Of a DNA stretch of 64,000 bases, positions 22,301 through 33,300 are shown piece after piece. The notes beneath the pieces were generated by a model that had not been told where the DNA came from, searched no databases, and saw only the letters and a list, made by a program, of their open reading frames with translations. The DNA lies in the NCBI GenBank assembly GCA_032719365.1, contig CM064866.1:9653781-9717780 (forward strand), written 5' to 3'. Numbering within the stretch: the stretch's first letter is position 1; every line of letters begins with the position of its first letter. A program made the translations under genes and the position numbers. The stretch is from Prinsepia uniflora (lineage: Eukaryota > Streptophyta > Magnoliopsida > Rosales > Rosaceae).

Positions 22301-23180
22301 GGACTCTAAGTTGGATTTACAAACTTAAAGGATTTACAAGCAAATTCATTTATGCGCCTAATCAATTTGCGGAACAGTTCTTTAAACTAATTGGCTAATT
22401 GCAGAGGTTGCTAAATGGCCATAAGGCTTACTAAACATTTGATCTCTTTGGGAAGGGAAAATAGACTAGATTTACAGTAACTAATGAGTACTGTTTCAAT
22501 CACATAAATATGCGGAAAATAATTGTCTCAAGAGGTTGATTCCTAGCGCATGCTTAGTATTTACTAGGCTCTAGCCATTGATTTAAATCAATAGGTAAAC
22601 ATCCATTTGGAGGTTGAGGTTTTTTTTTGTCATTTGTGTATCAAAATTGATAGGCGATTTTAATAACAATTACGAATCTTACTATTGTACAGTGAACTGT
22701 TAATTCAATTCATGTTTGTGAATGACTAAATAAATCTTCAATTTGTTTTAATTTTCATGAAGGATAATTTTTACACGATTCTTACACAAAAGCTTTGGTA
22801 ATCAACAATTGAAAAAACAAACACATCCACTCTAAAAAATGAATACAAACATTTGCTATTAATATTTACCTCATCCTAAAAGACCTACTGAGAGACATAT
22901 ATTTACCTCTTACAACATACAATGTTCTTTTCCCTGCGATTATTTCAACCTTAAGAACCGGATCTGTGATGATGAAAAATAAGTCTCTTCAACGTCACCC
23001 ACAAATTTGCAGTAAACGTCTGCATGTTTAACACGTGTAAACCATGTATCCACAGATTCATGTCTACACTTTGGGTCGTACAAACTCCTCTATATATGTG
23101 GATTATTGTGCAATTGAGAATTGTCCGTGGTGGATCTTATGTGGTTTTGAAAAGGGTATTGATCGATAAAAGAGAGCGAA
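21720..23180. other. AT-rich intergenic spacer with a TA microsatellite
   Basis: This is the TTL 3' UTR and spacer. An almost pure TA run lies at 22258-22301. Around 21930-22020 the text AAGAGGCGCTTTTAGGG ... GCTTAGCACCTAAGCAGTTAA looks like a degraded transposon, but I cannot classify it. No coding sequence is seen. Confidence 0.6.
23022..23100 (+). promoter_or_regulatory. LEA gene promoter elements: RY-like, G-box/ABRE, TATA
   Basis: TGCATG (RY core on the opposite strand) at 23022, ACACGTGT (G-box/ABRE-like, ACGT core) at 23031-23038, and TATATATG at 23091-23098, 90 bp before the ATG. ABRE plus RY elements are typical of seed and ABA-responsive LEA promoters. Function here is inferred. 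Confidence 0.55.
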
Positions 23181-23630
23181 ATGCAGACAGTGAAGGACAA
23201 AATAAATGAAATGGGCTCCATGCGCAAGGTCAAGGCAGAAGCCAGGGCCGAAGAGAGGGTAAACTCCTAAACTACGTATTTGAAACTCCTATACTGTTTA
23301 TAGAATACATTAATATATTGTCGACTTTGTAGGATATATTATATATAATCTGAGAGTTCATAAAAACTATTACTTGAAAGTGTTTTGTGTTTTGTGTTAT
23401 GCATATCACATCTGTATGTGTGGTAGGCTGAGAAGGACATAGCGAAGGCAAGAGCGGATATAGCTCATGAGGTGAGATTGGCTAAAGAGGCAGAAGCAAC
23501 GATGTCAATGCATGTGGCCAAAGCTGGGGAGATCGCCAGAGCTGGAGAGAAGGCAGCACATGATCATCAATTGGAAGGCCATGACCTTACGGCGGCTCCT
23601 TCTTCTGGCATTCGGAAGTCACACAAATAA
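23181..23630 (+). CDS. LEA_1-type late embryogenesis abundant protein, 2 exons
   Basis: Exons 23181-23258 and 23427-23630 join in frame (AGAGAG|GTAAAC ... GTGGTAG|GCTGAG) to give 93 aa. The protein starts MQTVKDKINEMGSMRKVKAE and continues EERAEKDIAKARADIAHEVR, LAKEAEATMSMHVAKAGEIA. It is rich in Ala, Lys and Glu, lacks Cys and Trp, and is predicted to be a disordered or amphipathic helix. The MQ-xxK-xKI-N start, the KA-AR-EER block, and AHExRLAKEAEAxM-H-AKA match the Pfam LEA_1 group, which protects cells during seed drying and water stress. The single intron near codon 26 agrees with the family. The tail (HDHQLEGHDLTAAPSSGIRK) is less conserved. The promoter has ABRE- and TATA-like elements. 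No defect is seen. Confidence 0.85.
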
Positions 23631-24167
23631 AAACCGCAGGATTCTCGACTCAAGTATTTGTACACCTGTGGACTCAAGACTGTCCATATGTACCTAAAGT
23701 ATTTGTAATCGATTATGAATGCATCATGTGCATGTAATTTGTATCGGTCGTGCATGCATTATTCTCCTTGTAACTGTCTATTAAATTTGTTTCGTGTAAG
23801 CTTAGCTTACTTTTTGTGAGGTATTTGAAATTGGCCAACTTATATATTAATACGTAAGTAAGTAAATACATGGAGCTATTCATGTTTCTACATATTTCTA
23901 CATGGAATATGTGTGTATATTATAATTTCAATGGAGCAAGTGGAGCGATCCACACGGGACCTTGAATTTATTTTTCATGTAGTCTAATTTTTTTTACCAT
24001 GTAATAATTATTATACAATAATCCGTTATAAAGCTAATGTTTTATGAATGGGGGAATTGAGAATTTATTTTTATTTTTATTTTTATTTTCCATGGAATGG
24101 AGGGGTTGATTGAGGTGCTTATTTTTTTTATTTTTAACTCCCAGCCAGTACTTATAATAGAAAAGTA
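23631..24167. other. spacer between LEA gene and hAT element
   Basis: The LEA 3' UTR is followed by AT-rich spacer. A short TTTTTA repeat lies at 24063-24090. I see no gene. Confidence 0.6.
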
Positions 24168-24645
24168 CTTATAGGCAAGGATGAAAATATCGATATCGAC
24201 GGATATATCGCTCGCCGAATTTACGGATATCTCGCCCCAAATATCGATATCGATATCGATATCGTTTACGGTCAACAAAAATGACGGAAATTGGATCCAA
24301 ATGACGGAAATTTGGAATGAAACTTTGGCAAACACTTAAGTACCCAATAATGGTTATATAGGACTAATAAAAACTATAAAATGACTTTGATATGATAAAT
24401 ATATGATGAATCATATGATAGAATATAGATCTGCCGACCACTAACAGTATAAAATCTTAAAGATAAACTTAAATTAAAACATAATTTCATTGATAATATT
24501 GCATTAACAATATTGTACACATTGAACTTGATCAAAAACAAGTAGAGTGTCGACCAGCTTGAAAATTAGATTGGTCTTGAATCTCTTGATCTACCAAGAC
24601 ACAAAAGTTTTGCCAACTGATGCTATTTGACCAAAAGAAAATGTA

Positions 24646-25725
24646 TTATTGGACATAGTATTCGTATATCTCCTTTGAATGGCCTACTTTTCCTCCATAG
24701 ATAGGGTAGTTCGGATTTACCCAACTAACTTCTCCATAATCTTCATGTGACATTTGAGGGAGATGGTTGTCTAACAGGGGGTGACGATATGGACCATAAG
24801 CATATGGATCATTTGAGTTGTTACTAGGATCGGTGCCTAAACTCATTGACTCAAAACTAATTGCCATGGAATCCGAAGAAGATGGGTTTCCATAACCTTC
24901 ATATATGTTTCGTGTCCGAGTGTAATCTTTTCCGACACCACCGATTCCTACTCCTCCTTCTCTACACACATGATCATAATCTTGTGTGGCATGAGTGAAA
25001 TCCGCCTCTTCAGTAAATGGGCTCAAGGGTGCATATGTATCGGTTACATGTTCATTTCCCCCGTCATCATCCCCTCCGTCATCCTTGTCTTCATCGTTTG
25101 TATCAACATCATATCCTCCATCATCATCATCATCATCATCATCATTTGGAGATTTATTTTGATGAAGTCCCTTACTAGTAGCATCAGCTCGTAAGTCACG
25201 TCTACCGGTAGAACCAAACATTGATCTCTCCCATGAAGACATTGACAGCTCACTTCCTACGTCCTCACTCCCCACTTCTTCAGATAGCACTCTATCGACA
25301 TTAACACCGTGTTCACTAGCAAGATGTGCTACTCGATGGTCAGGCCTTCCACTATCATCATCCAAGTGAGCTGGCATAATCCATGCTTGAAGTGGATCAG
25401 CCTCATTACCTTCCACATGTTGACCTGCAATTTCCAACAGGTCAACGTAGTCTTCTTCCACAACTTTACCGGTTTCGGCTTCTTCATCTCTTAACTTGAG
25501 TTTCATGTTGTAATAACAGAAAACAAGTTGTTCTAACTTAGAATATGCGAGACGATTTCGTTGCTTTGTATGAATTAAAGCAAATGTACTCCAATTTCTC
25601 TCACATGCCGAAGATGATGCCGTTTGTGATAATATACGAACAACAATTTGTTGCAAGCTGGGAGAAGCTTGGCCATATAGTTCCCACCACTCAGCTGTCA
25701 ATATCAAGTTTAATGTAAGAGGCAT
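24646..25725 (-). pseudogene. hAT transposase, C-terminal dimerisation domain and acidic tail
   Basis: The minus-strand frame has WWELYGQASPSLQQIVVRIL, SQTASSSACERNWSTFALIH and RNRLAYSKLEQLVFCYYNMK, the conserved hAT C-terminal dimerisation block (ACERNWS and NRL). A long acidic tail follows, with eight successive Asp in a GAT/ATC repeat (25123-25146) and further Asp/Gly-rich text, ending HSKEIYEYYVQ. This piece is open from 25725 down to 24646. It is joined by an intron or degraded sequence to the central part at 26100-26480. The acidic tail is known in some plant hAT proteins and is not a separate gene. Confidence 0.85.
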
Positions 25726-26148
25726 TATAAAGTGCTAAGTCATAGAATATCAAGTTAAATGCAAGTAATATACCTGGGGGCATTTTCGTTCGTGATTGTA
25801 CAACCATAGGTGAACGAAATGTTTTCCGACCATCTCTAAAGTTGATCAACTACATTAAGGCTGATGTTAATATAATGCCATAGATGTACAGATTCGAAAT
25901 AACTCATCAAGATTCAAAATAACTCATCAAGATTCATATATGGTAGTGAACTTACGTCTACTCCAAAATTTTGTAAACCCACTTGTCCATTTGGATTCAG
26001 TTTGAGGAATACTTGATGAACTGATTGGACAAGGAAGGAGTCATGCCCAATACATGCTTGATATTGATATAGGGGATTCAAGTAATAAGCTGCAAATCAT
26101 GAATGAACTTTGCTTAGTAAACAACAATAAAATAAAATATTAACAAGT

Positions 26149-27436
26149 TCAATAAGATAGAAATATACCAGCAGCATGTAAAGGATGTACTAATGTTTTT
26201 TCCCATCGCTCCTGTATGATTTTAAGGACCCACTTCTTCCCTTTAAGACGGGTTATCTTTTCTTTCATTCGATTGAACATATCATACAGGATTGGCATGG
26301 TTGGGACTACCTCTGTATCAACAATTCGGAGGATGCAATATAATGGTTCATATATTGATTGCATCATCTCCAAGGACTCCCAGAATCTTTGGTCGAGGAT
26401 ATGAGCCTCAACCCTCTTGCCTTCCACTTTCCTACTCAATGGGCTACCATGCCATTGATCACTGGTAAACAACCTTCTAAGACCAACTTTATGTTTAACT
26501 ATACTGTTTATACAAATTTAGTTGGTTGCGAACCGAGTTGCACCAGGACGAACCAAGTCTCCTTGACAAAATTCATGCATCTGAGCAAGTAACCATAGAT
26601 GATTATAGATGCAGTTAGTTACCTGCCTAGAATTTTTTATGATGAGCGCCATTGTCTCATTCTTCCCAATATCTTCAAATATTAGGTCGAAACAATGGGC
26701 TGCACAAGGAGTCCAATAGAGCGGATAAGTCTTCATCAGTTCTTTTCCAGCCTTTTTGAAGTTCGACCCATTATCAGTAACGATCTGTACAACATTTTGT
26801 ACTCCAACCTCCTGAACAACTTCCTTCAACAAATTTCCTATGTACACATAGTTTTTATGAAATTTGGAAGAATCAACTTACCTGAGAAATACAGTTGAAC
26901 CCTTACTATATACCATGAAGTTAATTATGGATAACTTCGTTGGACCGGTCAAACCATCGCACATTATGGTACATCCATAAGTTTCCCAGTGTCGCTTTTG
27001 TTGCTCCACATACGCCGTCATTTCTTAATACTCCATAGGAAGATATTTATTTTTCACTTCATATGGAGAAGGAGTGGACACGCCTTCACCTGCAAATCAA
27101 AACATAAGTTAGCATTTAATGCTATTTCATAAGCTAAATAAACATGTATCATAAATAAATAAATTTATTAAATACCTGCTCGTTGGGCTTCAATGATCAT
27201 ATTCTTAAAATGATGAGAGTTGGCTTTATTTGGAACCACGCCTTCATATATAAAAAATTTGCTTATGTATCGACCCAACTTCTCTTTCGTCCCTTTCCAC
27301 ATCGATTTTACAGTCTTCTGTTGACTTCGTGCGGTTTTGTAGAGTTTTGGTTCGGGAGGAATTGAAAATGGATCACGCAAACTTTGTGATCGACACATCT
27401 GTTGCGGTGGTTGACGACTGCTACTGCCTCCTTGAG
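26149..27436 (-). pseudogene. hAT transposase, DUF659 and central region
   Basis: The minus strand from 27436 reads GAQGGSSSRQPPQQMCRSQS, FSIPPEPKLYKTARSQQKTV and FKNMIIEAQRAG. After a gap (27090-26880) it reads ETYGCTMMCDGLTGPTKLSI and INFMVYSKGSTVFLR, the DUF659 signature of hAT transposases. The piece at 26847-26518 has VQIVTDNGSNFKKAGKELMK, TPCAAHCFDLIFEDIGK and QTVTN-like text, including the catalytic-core Asp. The piece 26472-26149 has MFTSDQWHGSPLSRKVEGKR and LYCILRIVDTEVVPTMPILY. An in-frame stop around 27024 and breaks between segments mark it as probably non-functional, unless some gaps are introns. Confidence 0.82.
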
Positions 27437-27441
27437 CACCA

Positions 27442-30344
27442 TAACGACCCGTCCCGAATATCGGGATTTAATAATATTTAATTGTGATATACTAATCTGG
27501 GATTAGTTGTGTGATTTCGGACGAATTGTACAAAATGACCGTTTTGCCCCTGGGCGTGGGCAAAACGTTGACTTTTATTTCGGATGGTCAAATGGACTTT
27601 GACCGATGACCGTGATGTAGTTCGGGACGTCACGAGTTCATAGACAGGTGGCACGTTCGATTCCGACGTTCGTGGTGAAAGTTATGATGTACGGAAGTTC
27701 AAGGGCGTTTTCGTAATTTGGACAAATGAAGGGGAAATGTTGACTTTTTGACCGGGATGTCCGATGGCCGAGGGCCAAAGACCGTTACGGAGGTTTCGTC
27801 GATGCGAATCCAACGACAGGCGGCACGCCGAAATCGGACTTCGTATGAGGAAGTTATGGTCTGAAACGTGAAATCAGGGAAGTTACGTCTCGGTAACTGT
27901 GTTGATTATTTTATTCTGAAATGGTGGTTGGAGGACACTTGGATGAGTGACAAGTGTCACTCATCCGACGGCTAGATTAGATCTTGATCCACTAATCATA
28001 AACTATATACTAAAGTTTCCACTATATAATAATTTAGGATTAAATCCCTGCTTTTGATCTGAGCCATCCATTCCACCCCCAGATTGCATCACATCCGTCC
28101 ATCTCATCCCTCCCTTCTATTTCTGATTATCCTCACTCCCTCACCGTGAACAAGCAAAAAACAGAGGTATAAGGATTTGATTCTGGCCATTGGCAATCTC
28201 CCTTCCATAACTGATTTCACAAATGGATATTTGGTGATTTAGGGAAGGTTTTGGCTGAGGGAGAGCACGGGGGACTGAGTGGGGAGGTGTAATTCGGGAA
28301 TCAAAATTTCGGGGAATTGGAGGGAATTTCGAATTGGAATAATTGGGCCGTGACGATCAAAATGGAGTTTAGTTTGAGTCTTCTGGGATCAAAACGATCA
28401 GCTTTGCAGCAAGAACGAAGAGAAACCATGTCGGATTGAGGAAGAACTGAGCTTCCATGGCAGCTCAAAATCGAGCTTGGGTTCAATGGGTTAGAGGTAT
28501 GTAATTCTCAAATTGATCTTGTAGAAATGTCCCTTACACTCTCACGATGCTAACTGAATGAATTAATTTGGAAACCAGGGACGATATCGTGAAACCCGAT
28601 TTGAAAACCCGTCGAGGATCGATCGTGAGTCGTGGAGATATATACCCTAATTTGTGTAATTAGATTTACAAAACTTAAATGGAGATTGATTACAAGGGAT
28701 CAGTTGAAGGATTGGATTAAATTGATGTCGAATTGGGTGAGATTGAACCGGGTCAGATCGCGGGTAATCAGACCCGTTTACTAGTCATTCGGGTGAGGGA
28801 GACCACTGTAGCAGTCACTGTAGCAGTCGCGTGGCTTTCACACGCAGCCATTCACGGCGGCGCGTGACGGCGCGTGAGTGCGAATCCCGAGGTATGATCA
28901 ACATGACTTTTGCCCTATACAATGTAACGAACATTTTGGGATTGGTTTCGTGTCGATCGGACACCGTCTCGATATTGTTCGGGATGTCCGAAGGTTTTAA
29001 ATCCAGTTTAAAAATACTTAAAAATCCGGGAAAATTACGGGACTTGAATGGGATGCTAATGATGAGGTTAGTAATCCTCTAATGTGATTTGAGCAGGATT
29101 GGGAGTCCCGGTGATAGTGATGTGGCCCGGGAAGGCCTATGGCACGCGTATCGAGGCACTCGGTTAAACGGTCTATGAGTGGACATTGGTTTTATAAATT
29201 CGATGCATGTATATCTGTTTCATGATTGTTATAATTGTGATTAAATGATTTATTTTGGATATCGGTGAATTTATATGTTTTCACGCATTTCGATGCGATT
29301 TACGTATTTGCACGTAAACCGAGGTTTTCTGGATTTGCACTGATTTCCATAAATGTGGTTGGATATGATTTCATGAAACGGTTACGAACTTGAACAAAGT
29401 AAAATAGGGCCAGGGGCCCAGTTAACTTATGAATCGGGTCAGGGGCCCAGTTAACTTATGAAATCGGGTCAGGGGCCCAGTTGATTTATATATGCGATTT
29501 CGGGTCGGGGACCCTAAAGTGGAATTGAATAAATGATTTTGGATTTAAATCAACTACTTGGACAAATGACGGTTTTATGGAAACTCGGGGCAGGGCCCTT
29601 GTGATATTTTGGAAATGAATAATAAAATGTGTTCCATAAAACCATCTCGATATGAGGATATATATATCCTGGTCTCCTCCAAGTGTCGGGGACACTGGAG
29701 AAGTCACGGTGCATTGCCTGCGAGGGCTCATTGTACGGAGCTACCGGACCGTATAGTGATCCAGGAGCAGGATTGTTGGACGTCATGGACGTCAGACATC
29801 GGGGATGTCAGAGATATGAACCCGGTGAGACCCTGGGTAGCACGCGTTGCTTAATACCGTGAGATATGACGTCTGGAACGTCAAGCGCCTAGGACGCTAG
29901 GCATCAGGGATGCCGGAGATGGAAAATTAATAAATGAATATTACTGGATTAATGAAATAACTCTTGGATTGACTTTTGGAATTTGAAACTATGCTTTGGT
30001 TTCCGGGCTAAGGCCCTAATGGTTATTTCTAAATAAATATGGGATTATTGGTTTTTGGTGCATGCATATGATTTTACTGAGGGGCATAAATGTCTTATAA
30101 ATGTTTTTAACAGACTTGTTTATTTTCGTCCACTCACAGCTTTTGTTTTAATGCCCTTCAGGTTGATTCCGGATACGACTGCAGCAGAGACTTGAGCATC
30201 GCACACCTCCTCCATCGATCCTTACGCACTCTGGAAGCCCGTTTGGGCAATGGCAATCGGTTATCCCTTGTCTGACGCCTCTTGTCAGACGGGAGCACGT
30301 CACATTCCATGGTAATCCCGGGGGGATTGGGATGGGTCGTGTCA
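27442..30344 (+). repeat. 5' LTR, family A (first copy)
   Basis: It contains two tandem 5' blocks (about 27560-27720 and 27740-27900), palindrome 27941-27966, TATA-like ACTATATAATAA at 28021, and a decayed CGCG hairpin near 28827. The bounded segment 29174-30137 holds three GGGGCCCAGTT repeats and the microhairpin run 29779-29913. Its first two bases are CA in place of the TG seen at 34004 and 57481. Confidence 0.88.
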
Positions 30345-33300
30345 AGTGGTATCAGAGTAGGTTTTGCTCTTTTGTGCGCGAAGGTCGAGGGTGTGATGTC
30401 TCTTTGGGCTGCTGTTCCGTTGTCAACCTGATAGATAGTTTGAGTTTGTATGGTGGATTGGGTGTGTTTGACCCGATACGTCGTGTATTGACGCGATTCA
30501 ACCCAAGTAGGGTTGTATACGATTAACTGGTAATATGGGACTTTCGGTTCGGTCATGTGATGATGGATTGTTGTGCTGCTGGGCACAGCTGGGCTCAGGG
30601 AACCCCATTTGAATAATGTTATGGAAATGCGAAACTCAGTTGAGTGATGGTCTAAATTATGGACCCTGGTAGTGTTGGCTAGTGTACCGGGTGTTGGTGC
30701 ATCGGAGTTAGCCGATGACCTTCGTGGTGGAACCCACGATGGAACCCACGTTGAATTGACGATTGGATTGGATTGGACGTCTATGCGATGTCTGGACCGC
30801 GGGATCGGTCAGGTTGTGGAATTGACTGCAAAAGGCAGTTGGGTTCGTTGGAACCCTAGGGTGTGATTTTGGAACCCTAATTTATAATTGATGGACTGGA
30901 AAAGTGAATTTTAAATGAAAACTTGTGCTGCGACGAGCGGCTGAGGTCGTGGATGACCATGTGGATGACTCTAGTGAGTCTTATGGGTTTCGATCTACGG
31001 GTACGGTTATGAAATGTGGAATCCCGTGTTGGATCGGATAGTAGTGTGATGTGTGGATACGGATCTTGACAACGATGACTGTTGGTCGACAGTTGCGTCG
31101 AGATAACTGGTTATCGAGGGTATTTAGTGTGGTGTTGACACTTGGAGATCAGGGGATGTTCAGGGAACGTCCGTTATCCTGATGTGCCAGTGGTCAAATT
31201 AGAGGTACCCATAGTCGTGGGGTACGAGTGGTGTTACGGGATCGTCGTTCGGAATGAACGGAGATCCAGGGTAACAACTTTGCACACAGTGTGCTAGCAT
31301 GGATGTTCGTGTGCTAGTATGGAGGCCTGTGTGTTGATACTAGTGTTGATGATGGTGCGTTGATACTGGTACTAGCACTGGTGTTGGTGTCAGTGATTGT
31401 GATGACGATGAGCCACCAGTTGGGGTGTGACTCCGTCATGATGGACAGATGATTGGTATCTGCGACTCAGTGGTGGTTGAGTCATGGACTGGATAGGATC
31501 CAGTGGAGGTTGTGTCGTGTTGGGATGAGTCCCAACCAGTATATGATGACATGTGAGGAATGGATTTTAAGGTATGATTGAAAACTTGAGGAATCTAGGG
31601 ATGATGTTCCCTATGTCATAAGAATTGGTGGATTTGGGGAGTTGTTGTCAACTCCGAGATTGGTATGTTGGCATACTTCTTATATCCCCAGAGAGTACAA
31701 GGAAATTATTGAAATTGGAAGAGTCAGGGAAACCATTCGTGGTATTGATGTGTGATTTGGTGATTGTGAATCACTTGGAACCTGAGGATTGAACCTGTAA
31801 AGGTTGATATGTGAGACGAAGGCAGTATGGTATGCACATCCAGGCAGAGTTGTGGATATTCCGTTAGGAATCGGGGTGTGTGCATACATGAGTATTGGCG
31901 GACGTGAGGTCCAAGTGATGATTTGATTTTGGGCACGTGGTGGTCCAAGTGAGGTATGGACGTGGGCAGTCCAGTGGTTGGACATGACATCTCATTGGGA
32001 GCATGTCTGTTTCCAACATGGTTGGAACTCCCGATTCGGGGAGAGTGGTGATTTGGAGACGAGAGGAGTGCTCGTTTCCGCATCGGTGATTGGTGTTCCG
32101 AAGTCATTGGGGTTGACTTCTTATTTCCTGCCGTGGCAGATGATGATTGTTGTTACTAGTACGTGGAGCGTGTATTGGTAGGTGGACCCATGTTTGGCTT
32201 GGGGTCATTGGACACAAGAAGTTGTGTATGATTTTGGATTTGGTGGTAAAATGCGAGGTCATCTTTCTACTAAGGGGAAATTTGGCGAAGGATTCAATTG
32301 AGGGTGTAAGACCCTACGATCAGCTTCCAGATGGTTAGTTATCTATGTGGGCATGTGTGGATCCTAGGTGGATCTGATTTGTGATGTTGTTAACTTTGGA
32401 CGATGTGACGATCTAGGATCGTGATGTTACTTGTCGGGTGACGTAGCGATGGATCTGGATTGTGAGCTTGATGATCCAGATGGGTGGAGAGTTTATCACT
32501 CTTACCTTGGTATGTGAGTCGTAAACGACGGGGCTGAATTTCATTTCGAAGTGGAGTCCTTATGGTTTGTGACTTGGTTGAGTAGGTTTCCGATGTGGTC
32601 GGATTTCGTCAACCTTTGACGTGTGGATATTGGGATTGGCTTCCCTATGAAGTTAATCGAGTGTTTTGAGCAGGTAACCGATAGGATCGGTTATGTTACG
32701 TCTTGATTGACGTAAACGAGATTTTGGGTTTTGGAATCGAATTTCTGGGTGACGATTCAGGATTCGATTGCGAAGCTTGAAAGTGGATTAACTGGATTTG
32801 GGTGCGGAATGATTTTTCCAATGCTAGCTTACGGAATAATGATTTCGGATTCGGATTTGGACATGGATTAAAAACATGATGTCTGGGTTCGGATTCGGGA
32901 TTTCTTACGAAATTTCGGATTCGGATTCGAAATTGGAACTAGATGATGGGTAGAGTTCGTTTTGTCTCATGTTGGTTGGGCAAATGTACTCCGTTACTAG
33001 AACGTGTTTGACTATGACCTGGGTGGTTGTAGGTGGATTGATGGATTGATGTACGTACAGGGTACGTTGTACGAGGATTGATACTGGTTAGGCTGAGTGG
33101 TGCCTAATGGCGGTACATGGGATGTACCCGTGGTGTGTGATCAAACGTGTTGGTGATCGGTTTGGTTCCGATATCTTTTTTTTGGTTGTGATCGTGGACT
33201 GGACATTGGATACTGTGCGCTGTGCAGAGTGATTTTGTCGGGTTCAGTGATTGTTGGAGCAGGTGCTCTTAGCCATGGTTGGCTAGTGGAACCCTAGTGT

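Noticed and set aside
22258..22301. TA run as a MITE end or matrix attachment site
   Set aside because: It is a plain TA microsatellite; no inverted ends or target duplication were found around it.
25044..25253. Methionine-rich and isoleucine-rich ORFs in the GAT/ATC repeat region
   Set aside because: They are other-frame readings of the Asp-rich tail of the hAT transposase.
28831..29082. 83-codon ORF repeated at 35395-35646 and in part at 61490-61762
   Set aside because: It lies inside family-A LTRs across the CGCG hairpin and is conserved only because the LTRs are. It resembles no protein domain, and the reading is not kept in other families.
30158..30586. 142-codon minus-strand ORF, repeated at 62898-63317
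   Set aside because: It spans the LTR end, primer-binding site and interior of family A in antisense and has no domain-like features.
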